A stretch of 64,000 nucleotides of DNA from Paenibacillus alkalitolerans (GCF_016482785.1 NZ_JAEMXM010000022.1:1-64000), one strand, 5' to 3'; counted from the first letter of the stretch, positions 16,101-24,396 are shown. Notes: a model not told the origin generated them from the sequence alone. Numbers and translations are program-made.

Positions 16101-16307
16101 AATGGGCCGTTGCAAGCTATGTTGGCGAATGATCTGAATCAGGTGCGGCATCAGTTAGATATTGGAAGACCTGACCAAGCGGTGAAGCACATGCAACATT
16201 TTATTAAACACCTGAATAATAATGGACTTAAAGATCAGGTGGAAGATCAAGTAAAGGCTAATTTAACCGCCGACGCTCAAAAGCTAATTGATATATGGAA
16301 TCGATAA
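13170..16307 (+). CDS. Secreted rhamnogalacturonan lyase (PL11 family) with accessory domains
   Basis: The 1045-residue exported enzyme starts with a signal peptide (KCFIILIALLLLLSNIPTAFG). Residues ~45-245 look like a concanavalin/LamG-type beta module ending TWTTYLDNFGIY. Residues ~250-340 are an Ig-like module (VKVDQLPYHRVYVGE..., WNPGQSGVYEFRGTI). The PL11 catalytic propeller covers ~345-965, with the entry RGVIALKSEDGIFISWRLL and repeated calcium sites such as VGDLDGDGEYE, VGDMDNDGKSE and VGDVDNDGFDE. It cleaves the rhamnogalacturonan I backbone, as YesW/YesX do. The last ~75 residues (LANDLNQVRHQLDIGRPDQA...) resemble a FIMAH domain. AAGGAGGAAG precedes the ATG. Confidence 0.92.
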   Translation: MSIREKTRKCFIILIALLLLLSNIPTAFGEESNNVDVDAYETVDYTDFGDEGEVVPEFWGFVPFASTLAIHREEIAGNTTPKLQYNIVDQSGGRIATKELSSPVKGSKVRFEFDWYPGNVNDKGNHQYENGGEVKFFDSANNSIFTLNHTNSANLSFYAGKQDRAATNISDPEAWYHVLVIFDLVNNEVKLSLTDQNGAAEQYTSSLNGVDFNGSFSAIKLVGVRTSGNNLTWTTYLDNFGIYHVPLPDNAIVKVDQLPYHRVYVGETSEDIDSIGLPATVPVTLADGTNIDVPISEWVETGVQWNPGQSGVYEFRGTIVETEGIENVFNRSATLYVYNRLSPVDLPQQAEWLDRGVIALKSEDGIFISWRLLADEYDKDVKFNVYRNGRKLNTDPLTVTNYSDPEGVPGDTYTVETLIRGVAAENNEVTAASKDYLSIPLQKPEGGTTATGDYTYSSNDASVGDLDGDGEYELIVLWRPSNAMMALEDVITGPTIFDAYKLDGTLLWRINMGPNLTSGPQYHQFVVGDMDNDGKSEFSIKTADGTTVYGATDGVYDSSKVISVIGDPAADWINDGGHVFSGPEYISVFDGETGEVIDTIDFAFPVEKVEGDGGISWGDNFYNRSDRFLSALAYLDGITPSAVYGRGYYARTTFAAYSLVDGELQELWTFDTDEAGRGEGLGNHNLAVGDVDNDGFDEIIAGSLTLDHDGTILYAMDGEMGRVQGSHGDALHVGAFDPDREGLHVFGVHEATSVASVEYHDGATGETLQAFYAYKDAGRGVAANITSSPGYEFWGTGGTTVETGGGVYNVQGHVVADSFREIGLPVNFVTYWDGDLLHELLDGTSITKYNETTGEASVIRSFEGVVSNNGTKANPTLQADILGDWREEAIYRTPDDSELRIYSTTIPTPYRLYTLMHDPVYRTGIAWQNTTYNQPPHIGFYLGEDIRDTVLAGELDAKNIDYTPNVNAMKHTVSLELNGPLQAMLANDLNQVRHQLDIGRPDQAVKHMQHFIKHLNNNGLKDQVEDQVKANLTADAQKLIDIWNR

Positions 16308-16332
16308 TTTCGAAATAAAGTTATTATTGGTG

Positions 16333-16360
16333 GGGTTAGACAGATCATTCTGTTTAACCC
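16333..16360 (+). terminator. Terminator-like hairpin after the lyase gene
   Basis: GGGTTAGACAGA pairs with TCTGTTTAACCC (12 bp, one G-T) around a 4-base loop. The following TATTATTATA is U-containing but not a pure U-run, so termination may be imperfect. Confidence 0.6.
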
Positions 16361-16412
16361 TATTATTATAGGTATGTTTGTATCATTGGACCGGAGGTGT
16401 GTTAATTAACCT

Positions 16413-16850
16413 ATGAATATTACAGTGCATTCGTTAAAAGATAAACCCGAACTGAAAACCGGTGAAATTATGAAACATGTGTGGCCTCAGTTCATGACAC
16501 CGAATGATTCTACTATGAAACACTGGGGGCAATGAGAAAGCTTTTTCCGGAATATCAGATTTGCATTTCCGGTCTTATCGATGATTTACCTGAAAGTTGG
16601 ACCGAAACGTTAGTTCGGGGCGTAGATAAAGCAGGCCAAGATTCTGCAAACACCTTGGCTGCAGTAAATATTTCGATCCGTCCGGAATATCAAAAAATGG
16701 GTTTAAGCCGGAAGCTGTTGGAAGTGCTTCCGTTTTGGCGAAGCGGCAACATATATAACAGCGTTTCATTCTGCGGGGCTTACGCACCGTGATTTTCAGA
16801 TGTATAATCGTGGAAGCAGAACAGACGCATTTTTTAAGGAAGTAATTGAA
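16413..16850 (+). pseudogene. GNAT acetyltransferase remnant
   Basis: ATG 16413 (GGAGG upstream) opens MNITVHSLKDKPELKTGEIM ending at an early stop. The next frame continues MRKLFPEYQICISGLIDDLP and reaches the GNAT cofactor region as ANTLAAVNISIRPEYQKMGL-SRKLLEVL, then loses frame after FWRSGN. The pieces order correctly for one acetyltransferase with several indels, so this is a decayed gene. Confidence 0.6.
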
Positions 16851-16888
16851 TAGATTTCAATGATGTCCGAAGAATAAGGGAGGGATAT

Positions 16889-17002
16889 ATGGAGATTTCT
16901 TTAATCAAAATATTACAAGAACAAGGAAACTGCTACCTTTATGAAAAGATAGGTTACAAGAGAAAAGATAAGGGTGATTGTAGAATGGGGTATGACTTAT
17001 GA
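16889..17002 (+). pseudogene. C-terminal fragment of a GNAT acetyltransferase
   Basis: The 37-codon frame ends NCYLYEKIGYKRKDKGDCRM-GYDL, the typical last strand of GNAT enzymes (FYEKLGYKR). The cofactor-binding region is missing. Its stop overlaps the start of the transglutaminase-like gene (ATGA), so it may once have been coupled to it. Confidence 0.55.
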
Positions 17003-17598
17003 AACAAGAAAAATCATTAGATGCTTATCTACAGGCATCTACATATATCGATTACAATAATGATCAAATACAAGACGTCATATTATCCTTTAAACAAGAT
17101 ACTGAAATTATGCGAATAAGAGCAGCATTTGAATATGTTCGTGATGAGATTAGTCATTCCATGGATATTAAAAATCCGGAAGTAACAAGAAAAGCTTCAG
17201 AGGTACTGGGAAAAAAGCATGGAATTTGTTACTCCAAGTCGCACTTGTTAGCTGCTTTATTGAGAGGAATGGGTGTCCCCTCGGGCATTTGTTATCAGCG
17301 ATTAACACTATACGACAAACCGGAAGACGGGTACTGTATACATGCCTTAAATACCGTTTATCTTAGAGAACTGAAAAGATGGATTCGTTTAGATGGAAGA
17401 GGGAACAAGGAAGGGATAGATGCACAATTTTCCATTGAGGAAGAGAAATTAGCATTTCCCATCAGGGTAGACTACGGGGAAAGAGATATTTTAATCAATT
17501 TTTATGAACCTCATCCGGATATTATCAAGACATTAGAAACATATACGAATTCTATGGAGATGTGTGAGAGAGGATTGCCAGAAGATTTAGGCATGTGA
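16999..17598 (+). CDS. Transglutaminase-like protein
   Basis: The 199-residue protein has a transglutaminase/cysteine-protease-like core: HGICYSKSHLLAALLRGMGV with the nucleophilic Cys, YCIHALNTVYL with the His, and KRWIRLDGRGNKEGID with the Asp. The order C-H-D and spacing fit the family. No signal peptide is present, so it should act in the cytoplasm; the substrate is unknown. The ATG overlaps the stop of the GNAT fragment and has no strong site of its own apart from GGGTATGA-like bases. The family is common in Bacillales accessory regions. Confidence 0.8.
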   Translation: MKQEKSLDAYLQASTYIDYNNDQIQDVILSFKQDTEIMRIRAAFEYVRDEISHSMDIKNPEVTRKASEVLGKKHGICYSKSHLLAALLRGMGVPSGICYQRLTLYDKPEDGYCIHALNTVYLRELKRWIRLDGRGNKEGIDAQFSIEEEKLAFPIRVDYGERDILINFYEPHPDIIKTLETYTNSMEMCERGLPEDLGM

Positions 17599-17740
17599 GT
17601 TCGAAGCAGAACTAGGATAGCCATGGGGGCGTTCAAAACAACGGAGGCTCATTCTGTTGGTCATAAATCAGCAATAGGATTATAAGCGGAAGAAGCATAA
17701 GACGTTTGCGAATTAACTAAATCCGCTTAAGGAGGTGTGT

Positions 17741-17881
17741 ATGAAAACCTATATTTACTTTGTGAGACATGCGATTTCTCCATTATCTCTGGAAAACGAA
17801 CGGACAAGAGGATTATCTGAACAAGGAAGAAAAGACTCTGAGAGAGTCGCAGAGATTTTGAAAGATGAGGATTATAAATAA
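17741..17881 (+). pseudogene. N-terminal fragment of a histidine phosphatase
   Basis: AAGGAGGTGTGT precedes an ATG whose product MKTYIYFVRHAISPLSLENE-RTRGLSEQGRKDSERVAEIL stops after 46 residues. It is close to the start of the intact enzyme at 57267 (MKTYLYFVRHAISPF...RGLSDQG). The catalytic RHA box is present but the rest is lost. The 130 bases up to uppS hold no recognisable gene. Confidence 0.75.
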
Positions 17882-18008
17882 GGAAATAATTGTGACGGAT
17901 GGCGTTTAGTTAACACTGAGGAACAAATTGTGATTCACGAAAGAATCCGCCAAACACTTATGAAACAAGACATTACCATAAGCGATCAAAACACGGGGGT
18001 TTTCATTG

Positions 18009-18719
18009 ATGCTTTCTCAGAAAGAATTAGAACCTAATAGTTATCCTGGACATATTGCGATTATGATGGACGGGAATGGTCGCTGGGCAACGAAACGGGG
18101 TTTGCCGAGGACAGCCGGTCACTTAGCCGGAATGGAGACAATGCGCCGTATTATTCAATATAGTAATGAGCTGGGTATAAAACATCTTACTTTGTATGCG
18201 TTCTCATCAGAAAATTGGAAACGACCTCAACAAGAGGTTGATTACATATTAAGTTTGCCGAACAAATTTCTTGATACAAAGACGCAAAATGAATTAGATC
18301 GTAACAATGTGAAGATCAGCTTTATTGGAGATTTATCGAAGTTTTCCACTGAATTACTCCAAACTATCTCCAATATTGAAGAACGAACTAAGAACAATAA
18401 TGGAATGACGGTAAACTTCGCATTAAACTACGGTGGAAAAACGGAAATTATCAATGCAGCGAAAAAACTTTTAACAGATGGGATAAATCCAGACCAAATA
18501 GATCAAGAGATTTTTGAGAATTATTTATATACTAAAGGCCAACCGACACCGGACCTTATCATTAGAACGAGCGGTGAACGACGACTAAGCAATTTCTTAT
18601 TGTGGCAGTCTGCAAATGCTGAATTGTGGTTTACAGATACATTGTGGCCGGATTTTAGCAAAGAATTGTTGATAAAAGCCATTAATGATTTTAAGGAGCG
18701 TAAAACAAAGAAAACTTGA
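18009..18719 (+). CDS. uppS: Isoprenyl (undecaprenyl-type) diphosphate synthase
   Basis: The 236-residue cis-prenyltransferase condenses isopentenyl diphosphate onto an allylic primer to give a polyprenyl carrier for cell-wall glycans. The signature HIAIMMDGNGRWATKRGLPR contains the catalytic Asp, LTLYAFSSENWKRP follows, and RTSGERRLSNFLLWQSANAE with WPDF closes the active site. It is not next to cdsA or dxr, as the housekeeping uppS usually is, so it is probably an extra copy. GGGGG lies eight bases before ATG 18009. Confidence 0.9.
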   Translation: MLSQKELEPNSYPGHIAIMMDGNGRWATKRGLPRTAGHLAGMETMRRIIQYSNELGIKHLTLYAFSSENWKRPQQEVDYILSLPNKFLDTKTQNELDRNNVKISFIGDLSKFSTELLQTISNIEERTKNNNGMTVNFALNYGGKTEIINAAKKLLTDGINPDQIDQEIFENYLYTKGQPTPDLIIRTSGERRLSNFLLWQSANAELWFTDTLWPDFSKELLIKAINDFKERKTKKT

Positions 18720-18804
18720 ATGGTTTTCAGGGAGGGCGTCAGCATCTAAAGGAAGAGACGTTGTAAGAAATCTCAGCAAGATAAACAGCCACCTGGAGGC
18801 ATTC

Positions 18805-19593
18805 ATGAACAATTTGAACGACAGATACCTTACTCCCGAAACAGTTATGATTAATCGATTCAAAAGTTTTCCGAAACCGAGGTGGAAAGCAGCCATTTTA
18901 TGTTTTCGTGATTATATTGGATGCGAAATAATTTCTAATTTCTTAAAGGCTACACCTATAAAAGGGTATAAAGTATTTTACGGAATCGACTCTAATGAAA
19001 CTGAAAGTCAGGTGTTCGAGACGGAAGTTTCAGGACAGAAGATTGGCATAATCACTAGATTAAGTTGGGGCGGTCCACAAGCTGCAATTTTGGTTGAGGA
19101 ACTTGCACAGTTGGGAGTTGAATATATTATTGGTTACGGCGCTGCCGGATCGATCGATAGAGAGATAAGAAAAGGTGATTTAGTTGTAGGGATTAACTCA
19201 CTTGTTACCGATGGGACGAGCCGTATTTATTTTCCAAATAACAACGAAATTAATTGTAATGGAATTTTACTGAATATTACAAGAGTTGCATCCAGATCAT
19301 TAGAATTAAACGTTAAGGAAGTAACTGTAGCGAACGTCGATGCCCTTTATCGGGAAACAAGGGAACTGGTATCTCGCTTTCAATCTGAAGGTGCACAAAT
19401 TGTTAATTTAGAAACTTCAGCTTTATACGCATCAGCGGAAATATGTAAGGTAAATAGCATATGGCTAGGTTTTATTAGCGATAGTTTGGTAAGTGACAAA
19501 TGGGATAGTTGGGATACGGATTCAAGGGAATTATCGTTTAACTTATCCAAAATATGTTTAAAGATAATTGGAAACTTGTTTGAAAAACGGTGA
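18805..19593 (+). CDS. Nucleoside phosphorylase family protein
   Basis: The 262-residue protein belongs to the PNP/UDP phosphorylase superfamily. KIGIITRLSWGGPQAAILVE is followed by the phosphate/ribose-site segment YIIGYGAAGSIDREIRKGDL and, later, QIVNLETSALYASAEI, equivalent to the MExAA substrate loop. It should cleave an N-glycosidic bond of a nucleoside or deoxyadenosyl compound; the base specificity is not clear. ATG 18805 has CTGGAGG five bases upstream, so the longer frame from 18685, which overlaps uppS, is rejected. Confidence 0.8.
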   Translation: MNNLNDRYLTPETVMINRFKSFPKPRWKAAILCFRDYIGCEIISNFLKATPIKGYKVFYGIDSNETESQVFETEVSGQKIGIITRLSWGGPQAAILVEELAQLGVEYIIGYGAAGSIDREIRKGDLVVGINSLVTDGTSRIYFPNNNEINCNGILLNITRVASRSLELNVKEVTVANVDALYRETRELVSRFQSEGAQIVNLETSALYASAEICKVNSIWLGFISDSLVSDKWDSWDTDSRELSFNLSKICLKIIGNLFEKR

Positions 19594-19612
19594 GGGCGGA
19601 GATCATCATTAC

Positions 19613-19757
19613 ATGAACCGAATAATAATTATCGGATCCGCCGGGTCGGGAAATCAACGCTGGATTTAAGAATGAAGAATGCAGATGTCATTATCTTCTT
19701 ATGCCGAGGCTCCTATGTATTTATCGTGTAATAAAAAGAAGAATACAATACTATGGA
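19613..19757 (+). pseudogene. P-loop kinase (topology-modulation/FlaR-like) remnant
   Basis: ATG 19613 gives MNRIIIIGSAGSG and then breaks in the Walker A motif. Downstream frames give LDLRMKNADVIIF and MPRLLCIYRVIKRRIQYYG in the order expected for this adenylate-kinase-like family. A large part of the middle is deleted. A short unrelated tail (NTILWKQVDELIYKAMMSGK-VEM) ends near 19813, and no gene follows until 19983. Confidence 0.6.
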
Positions 19758-19982
19758 AACAGGTTGATGAACTGATTTACAAAGCCATGATGAGCGGAAA
19801 AGTTGAAATGTAATCATGGCTAGCAACATTGTCATTCAAACCCAAATGAAAAAAGGTCACTTGATGTCGTCACCCTCAATAATGATGTAGAGTGAAGGGA
19901 CAGGTGTGGTACACTAAAATTATGGAAATTTTCGGGATCGTGATGGCTGAAACCTTAGAATTAATACGATAGGGTGAACTCA

Positions 19983-20789
19983 ATGAAGTATACAGCAATA
20001 GTTTTAGATCTTGATGGAACACTGCTTAACTCAGAAAAAAGGATATCCGACAGGAATTTCAATAGTGTGATCGCTTGTCATAAGCGTGGAATGCAAATAA
20101 TCTTTGCTACTGCTCGTCCTCCAAGGACCGTTAATAGTTTTCTTCCGAAGGAATTATTAGATATCGGTTCTTTTGTTTATTACAATGGGGCTTTAATATC
20201 CAGTTATAATATTGGCATTAATATTCATGAGCCAATCGATTCAGTTATTTCTGCAGAAGTATTTGATCATTGTTTAAATTGCAACCCAGACATTGAGATA
20301 GGGATTGAAGTTCAGGATGAATGGTTCAGCTTGAAAGAGATTGATCATTCTATAGTCACAAAAGTCAGCGAGAATCCAATTATTAAAACTCTTGAGGAGA
20401 TCAAAGGACTCGATGCTACAAAAATCCTAATAACCGGTAAAATAAATGTGGAAGAGCTTCGGGAAAAATTTGAATCACACCTAAATATTGTTGTTACCGA
20501 TAACGGACAGCTGATACAAATCATGTCGAAGAGGGCTTCAAAAGAAATTGGTGTAACTAAATTACTAGATGGTTTTGGACTTCATCCTGAAGGGGTTATT
20601 GTTTTTGGTGATGACCATAATGATATTGGTTTGTTTAATACTTGCGGTTGGTCAGTTGCAATGGGAAATGCGATAAAAGAATTGAAAGATATTTCAAGTA
20701 TCATTACCGAAAATAACGATAATGATGGGGTTGCTATAGAATTGGAGAGAATTATGAAGATATACGCCGCTTATTCGAGAAGATGGTAA
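19983..20789 (+). CDS. HAD superfamily hydrolase, Cof type
   Basis: The 268-residue phosphatase carries the HAD motif I VLDLDGTLLNSEKRI with nucleophile Asp at about residue 9, motif II-like FATARPP, and motif IV FGDDHNDIGLFNTCGWSVAM, with the type IIB cap between. Cof-type HADs dephosphorylate sugar phosphates, FMN or pyridoxal phosphate; the substrate is not predictable. ATG 19983 has AGGGTG upstream. It is followed by a P-loop kinase and a second HAD gene. Confidence 0.88.
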   Translation: MKYTAIVLDLDGTLLNSEKRISDRNFNSVIACHKRGMQIIFATARPPRTVNSFLPKELLDIGSFVYYNGALISSYNIGINIHEPIDSVISAEVFDHCLNCNPDIEIGIEVQDEWFSLKEIDHSIVTKVSENPIIKTLEEIKGLDATKILITGKINVEELREKFESHLNIVVTDNGQLIQIMSKRASKEIGVTKLLDGFGLHPEGVIVFGDDHNDIGLFNTCGWSVAMGNAIKELKDISSIITENNDNDGVAIELERIMKIYAAYSRRW

Positions 20790-20864
20790 CTAGGTAATGC
20801 AGTAAAGTAATCGGGACGGGCTTCCGGTCCGCGTCCATATCTCATGAAGAATGGAGTTGAGTTG

Positions 20865-21431
20865 ATGAAAAGATTAGTGATTATTACAGTCGGAAAAACC
20901 CATAGCGGGAAGACGACATTTGCTAAAGCTTTAGAACAACATCTGCACAGCTCAATTGTGATAGACCAAGACAACCATGCTGAATTCATCAACACCTATT
21001 ACAGAACCTTACTGCCCAAACAAGGACCTAATACTATCAAGTACGCCATCACTCAAACAATTGTAGATTATGCCGTTAATCAGACTGATTTTCATATCAT
21101 TCTTTGCAACGCAAATCGCAATCGCAAAATTCGTCTGAATTTACTCGAACATTTTCATAATAAAGGCTTTATTAGTATACTTGTCAATTTTGATATTCCG
21201 GATCATGTTCTTGAAGAGAGAGTCGATAATAGTCAGCGTAGCACAAATGTATTTAGGAATGCTTCTTCATTTAAGGAAGTACTTATTCGGCAACAAGCTG
21301 AGTCTCATTATGTTGATGTGACAGCACCGGTAGAAGGTGAAGCTGATCATCTCTTTGTAATCAACAACAATGACGAAGTTCAGCCCGTTGTTCAAAGTAT
21401 CGTCAATATTGTTCAAGGAATCAAACCATGA
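20865..21431 (+). CDS. P-loop (AAA/zeta-type) kinase-like protein
   Basis: The 188-residue protein starts KRLVIITVGKTHSGKTTFAK, a Walker A loop, followed by SSIVIDQDNHAEFINTYY and DFHIILCNANRNRKIRLNLL, the layout of small metabolite kinases. An Arg-rich lid-like part (LEERVDNSQRSTN) follows. The phosphate acceptor is unknown. ATG 20865 with GGAG eight bases before is preferred over ATG 20844. The stop overlaps the next HAD gene by four bases, suggesting coupled kinase and phosphatase translation. Confidence 0.8.
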   Translation: MKRLVIITVGKTHSGKTTFAKALEQHLHSSIVIDQDNHAEFINTYYRTLLPKQGPNTIKYAITQTIVDYAVNQTDFHIILCNANRNRKIRLNLLEHFHNKGFISILVNFDIPDHVLEERVDNSQRSTNVFRNASSFKEVLIRQQAESHYVDVTAPVEGEADHLFVINNNDEVQPVVQSIVNIVQGIKP

Positions 21432-22093
21432 AGAACCAAGCCGTTATATTTGATTTGGATAATACTTTGCTGGATCGTAAGAGTTCCTTACAAACCTTTG
21501 CTAATAAATTATTTGATAAATATATCGATAAGGGTTTTTCAAAAGAGCAGCTATTTCAAGAGCTACTGGAAGCTGACGGTGACGGATACCGGGGAAAGGA
21601 AGAAGTGTATGCAGAACTACTATATAAGCTCCCCTGGGAAAATACACCATCCTACGAAGAGTTTATAGATTTTTGGAACATTGAATTTCCAAACAGTTCA
21701 GAATTAATGGGCGGAGCATTAGAAGTGCTTGGACAATTCAAAAGTCACGGGTATAAACTAGGCATAATAACGAACGGAAAATCAAAAGTTCAAAACAGGA
21801 AAATTGATTCGGTTCATATTCGGGATTACTTTGATAGTATTCTCATTTCGGAAGAAGTTGGCTGTAAGAAACCTAATAAAGAAATATTTGATTTGTCAAT
21901 TAAAGAACTGAAAGTTGATCCAACTAAATCGTTCTTTATTGGTGACCATCCTTTAAACGATGTCTTCGGTGCCGCTAATGCCGGGATAAATGCTATCTGG
22001 TTAGAAGGTTGTTCAGACTGGGACGATTCAATACAAATCAAGAAGTACCAAGTAGTTAAAAAGCTTGAGGACATATTATGTATAATACCTTGA
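21428..22093 (+). CDS. HAD superfamily hydrolase
   Basis: The 221-residue enzyme has motif I VIFDLDNTLLDRKSS, motif II GIITNGKSK, the Lys-containing SEEVGCKKPNKEIF, and motif IV FFIGDHPLNDVFGAANAG. The helical cap after motif I makes it a YjjG/phosphoglycolate-phosphatase-like (subfamily I) member, acting on nucleotides or sugar phosphates. It overlaps the kinase gene by ATGA. The next 180 bases hold only a short degraded frame before the transporter. Confidence 0.88.
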   Translation: MKNQAVIFDLDNTLLDRKSSLQTFANKLFDKYIDKGFSKEQLFQELLEADGDGYRGKEEVYAELLYKLPWENTPSYEEFIDFWNIEFPNSSELMGGALEVLGQFKSHGYKLGIITNGKSKVQNRKIDSVHIRDYFDSILISEEVGCKKPNKEIFDLSIKELKVDPTKSFFIGDHPLNDVFGAANAGINAIWLEGCSDWDDSIQIKKYQVVKKLEDILCIIP

Positions 22094-22276
22094 AAGTAGA
22101 ATCTGCGAAGTCATGATGCTAACCTCTTCACCGGATACGTTGTACTGGCAAAAAGTTGAGGTTGTGTATATGATGGTGACAGTGATGCTGCCCTTCGAAT
22201 GTTATTGTTTTCGGGACGGTCGCCGATCACGGGTAAGGGATCAGCACGAACAGCATAAAGGGATGAGAGCGACATT

Positions 22277-23269
22277 TTGACAAACGGACTGCAACGAATC
22301 AACCGAACACTGGAAACGATGATGCCTTTCCTGACGCCGCTAAGTGTTGTACTGGGCATCCTGCTTTCTTATCGCGCTGCCGGGTTAGCTTGGCTCGTAC
22401 CTTGGATCTTCGCTTGGATGACTTTCGCCGGAAGTTTGAACTTGAATTTCGGCGATATGAAGAAAGCGCTGAAGCAGCCGCTGCCGATTCTGATGTTTCT
22501 GCTCATTTTGCATGTGGCGATGCCGTTGTATGCATGGGGTGCGGGGTATTTGTTCTTCCCCGGAGATCCGCTGACGCGTACGGGCATGGTGTTGCTGCTG
22601 GCTATTCCGACCGGCGTGATGAGCCTCATTTGGGTGGGGATTTATAAGGGGAACACGGCGTTGACGTTAACGATGATTCTCGTAGACACGCTGCTGTCGC
22701 CGTTCTTGGTTCCATTCGCTCTCTCCGCGCTTGTCGGCGCAGAAGTGCGGATGGATGTTTTTGGTATGATGAAAGGCTTGTTCTGGATGGTCGTGTTTCC
22801 GTCGATTGTCGGTATGGCCTGTAACCAGTGGAGCCGCGGAGCGTTGAAGCAAGTCTGGGGACCGAGGTTCGCACCGTTCTCGAAGGTGGGTCTGGTTGCC
22901 GTCGTGACCATAAATAGCGCGGTGGTTGCGCCGCATTTTACGGAGATGAGCGTGAAAGCGGTCGGTATAGCAGCGGTATGCTTCTTCGTCGTCATCGTAG
23001 GCTATCTCGCGGGGTATGCGGTGTCAAAGCTGTTCGGTTGGGACCGGGAAACGGCCGTCGCGATGACATTCAACTGCGGAATGCGAAACATTAGCGCAGG
23101 CGCAGTGCTCGCCATTCAATACTTTCCGCCGCCGGTGGCGGTACCGGTCATTATGGGCATGGTGTTCCAACAGATGACCGCGTCGCTGTTCGCATATTTG
23201 TTTTTCCGACGCAAAGAACCTGTACCGAGCGCCGCCGGGAATGCCACTAAGAGCCGAGTGAGCGGTTGA
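22277..23269 (+). CDS. Bile acid:sodium symporter family (BASS) transporter
   Basis: The 330-residue membrane protein has about ten hydrophobic segments, for instance PMLTP...VVLGILLSYRAAGLAWLV, LIWVGIYKGNTALTLTMILV, and the C-terminal ETAVAMTFNCGMRNISAGAV, the glutamate/asparagine-containing crossover segment of the SBF/BASS family. It likely moves organic anions with sodium or protons. The TTG start follows a weak AAAGGGATGAGAG. It is GC-richer than its neighbours, which suggests a separate origin. A strong terminator follows. Confidence 0.88.
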   Translation: MTNGLQRINRTLETMMPFLTPLSVVLGILLSYRAAGLAWLVPWIFAWMTFAGSLNLNFGDMKKALKQPLPILMFLLILHVAMPLYAWGAGYLFFPGDPLTRTGMVLLLAIPTGVMSLIWVGIYKGNTALTLTMILVDTLLSPFLVPFALSALVGAEVRMDVFGMMKGLFWMVVFPSIVGMACNQWSRGALKQVWGPRFAPFSKVGLVAVVTINSAVVAPHFTEMSVKAVGIAAVCFFVVIVGYLAGYAVSKLFGWDRETAVAMTFNCGMRNISAGAVLAIQYFPPPVAVPVIMGMVFQQMTASLFAYLFFRRKEPVPSAAGNATKSRVSG

Positions 23270-23300
23270 CCTCGCGATGGGCTGCCGTAAGCATACCTAG

Positions 23301-23349
23301 AAACCGGGAGACTAAGATAATGTTATCTAAGTCTCCCGGTTTCTTTTTC
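23301..23349 (+). terminator. Strong terminator built on the GGGAGACTAAGATA palindrome
   Basis: AAACCGGGAGACTAAGATAA and TTATCTAAGTCTCCCGGTTT form a 20-bp stem with one mismatch and a 2-base loop, followed by CTTTTT. The same palindrome occurs at 26150-26182 and inside repeat copy 5. Confidence 0.85.
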
Positions 23350-23489
23350 GAGAACATTCCACAAACGCCTGTTCTAATTTACCTAAATAAGGTAAACTGA
23401 GTACAGCCACCAGGATGATATGTATGGATTTAACCCTGCTTCGAGCAAGAGCGAAATGGAGATCTATATACCTATTGGAGGAATTTCAT

Positions 23490-23855
23490 ATGAGTAAATT
23501 GATTGAGTGCGTGGATCATGTTCAATTGCCGGTAAGCGATCTCGAAAAAGCGACAGAGTGGTATTCGAAGGTACTTGGATTGGAGATCATGTCCACAGGG
23601 TGGTTGAAATTTGGAGAAGGACCGGTACTAATGCTTCATCAAAGTAGTAAAGATACAAGGGTTTCATGGCTTTCTCAAGAGGATTTTCCTATGCCGGCTT
23701 TTATGTTTTTGACAAAGAATATCAAGAAGTTGTACGACACATTAGTCGAAAACAATACATTCATAAGAATGTATCAAGATGAAGGATTCGGTTGGGTTAT
23801 TAAGTTCGTTGATCCATATGGAAATGAGTTGGGTGCATATCAACCGAATGAATAA
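23490..23855 (+). CDS. VOC family (glyoxalase-like) protein
   Basis: The 121-residue protein contains one vicinal-oxygen-chelate repeat pair: CVDHVQLPVSDLEKATEWYS, then KVLGLEIMST, and a second half ending WVIKFVDPYGNELGAYQP. The first His and the C-terminal Glu sit at metal-ligand positions of the family. It could be a lyase, isomerase or drug-binding resistance protein. ATG 23490 has TTGGAGG nine bases upstream; the frame to 23415 lacks a site. The next NUDIX gene starts ten bases after its stop. Confidence 0.82.
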   Translation: MSKLIECVDHVQLPVSDLEKATEWYSKVLGLEIMSTGWLKFGEGPVLMLHQSSKDTRVSWLSQEDFPMPAFMFLTKNIKKLYDTLVENNTFIRMYQDEGFGWVIKFVDPYGNELGAYQPNE

Positions 23856-23865
23856 GAGGTAATAT

Positions 23866-24336
23866 ATGCTGAAATATACAATATGTTATATCAAACAAGC
23901 AGATAAGATCTTATTGTTGAACAGAGAATACCCTAGTTGGATGGGGGTATGGAACGGAGTCGGGGGTAAGCTTGAACCCAACGAGACCGCAAGAGAATCA
24001 ATATTGCGGGAAGTAACAGAAGAAACAGGGATAGTTCTTGATTCTATTCAATTTAAAGGCATAGGTACTTGGTATATAAATGGGAAAGTGATAGGTGGAA
24101 TGTATACTTATTTTGCTGAGCTGCCTCCCGATTTTCTATATGAGACGCCGATCAAGACGACAGAGGGGATTTTGGACTGGAAGGATATTCAATGGATATT
24201 ACACCCGGAGAACAGAGGCGTTGTAAATAATATTCCCAGAAGCATTGAAAGGATAATTCATGAACCTGCTTGTTTTGAACACCGTTGTTTTTACGAAGAT
24301 GGCCGGTTGGTGCATGATGAATTCTTTGAGACCTGA
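23866..24336 (+). CDS. NUDIX hydrolase (MutT / 8-oxo-dGTPase type)
   Basis: The 156-residue protein reads YTICYIKQADKILLLNREYP-SWMGVWNGVGGKLEPNETARES, continuing ILREVTEETGI. The WNGVGGK(L/I)E..E lead and the C-terminal GRLVHDEFFE resemble the 8-oxo-dGTP diphosphatase group of Firmicutes. It would sanitise oxidised nucleotides, though other purine triphosphates are possible. It starts ten bases after the VOC gene with AGAGGTAA upstream, so the two are probably co-transcribed. Confidence 0.87.
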   Translation: MLKYTICYIKQADKILLLNREYPSWMGVWNGVGGKLEPNETARESILREVTEETGIVLDSIQFKGIGTWYINGKVIGGMYTYFAELPPDFLYETPIKTTEGILDWKDIQWILHPENRGVVNNIPRSIERIIHEPACFEHRCFYEDGRLVHDEFFET

Positions 24337-24396
24337 CGCGGATATTGAGTACATAACGGATAAGGAAATAATTAAAGAGAGATATTTTGCAAGTAA

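Noticed and set aside
22094-22276. Possible gene between the HAD phosphatase and the BASS transporter
   Set aside because: Short frames such as RLCIYDGDSDAALRMLLFSG show no family similarity or start signal; probably degraded sequence.
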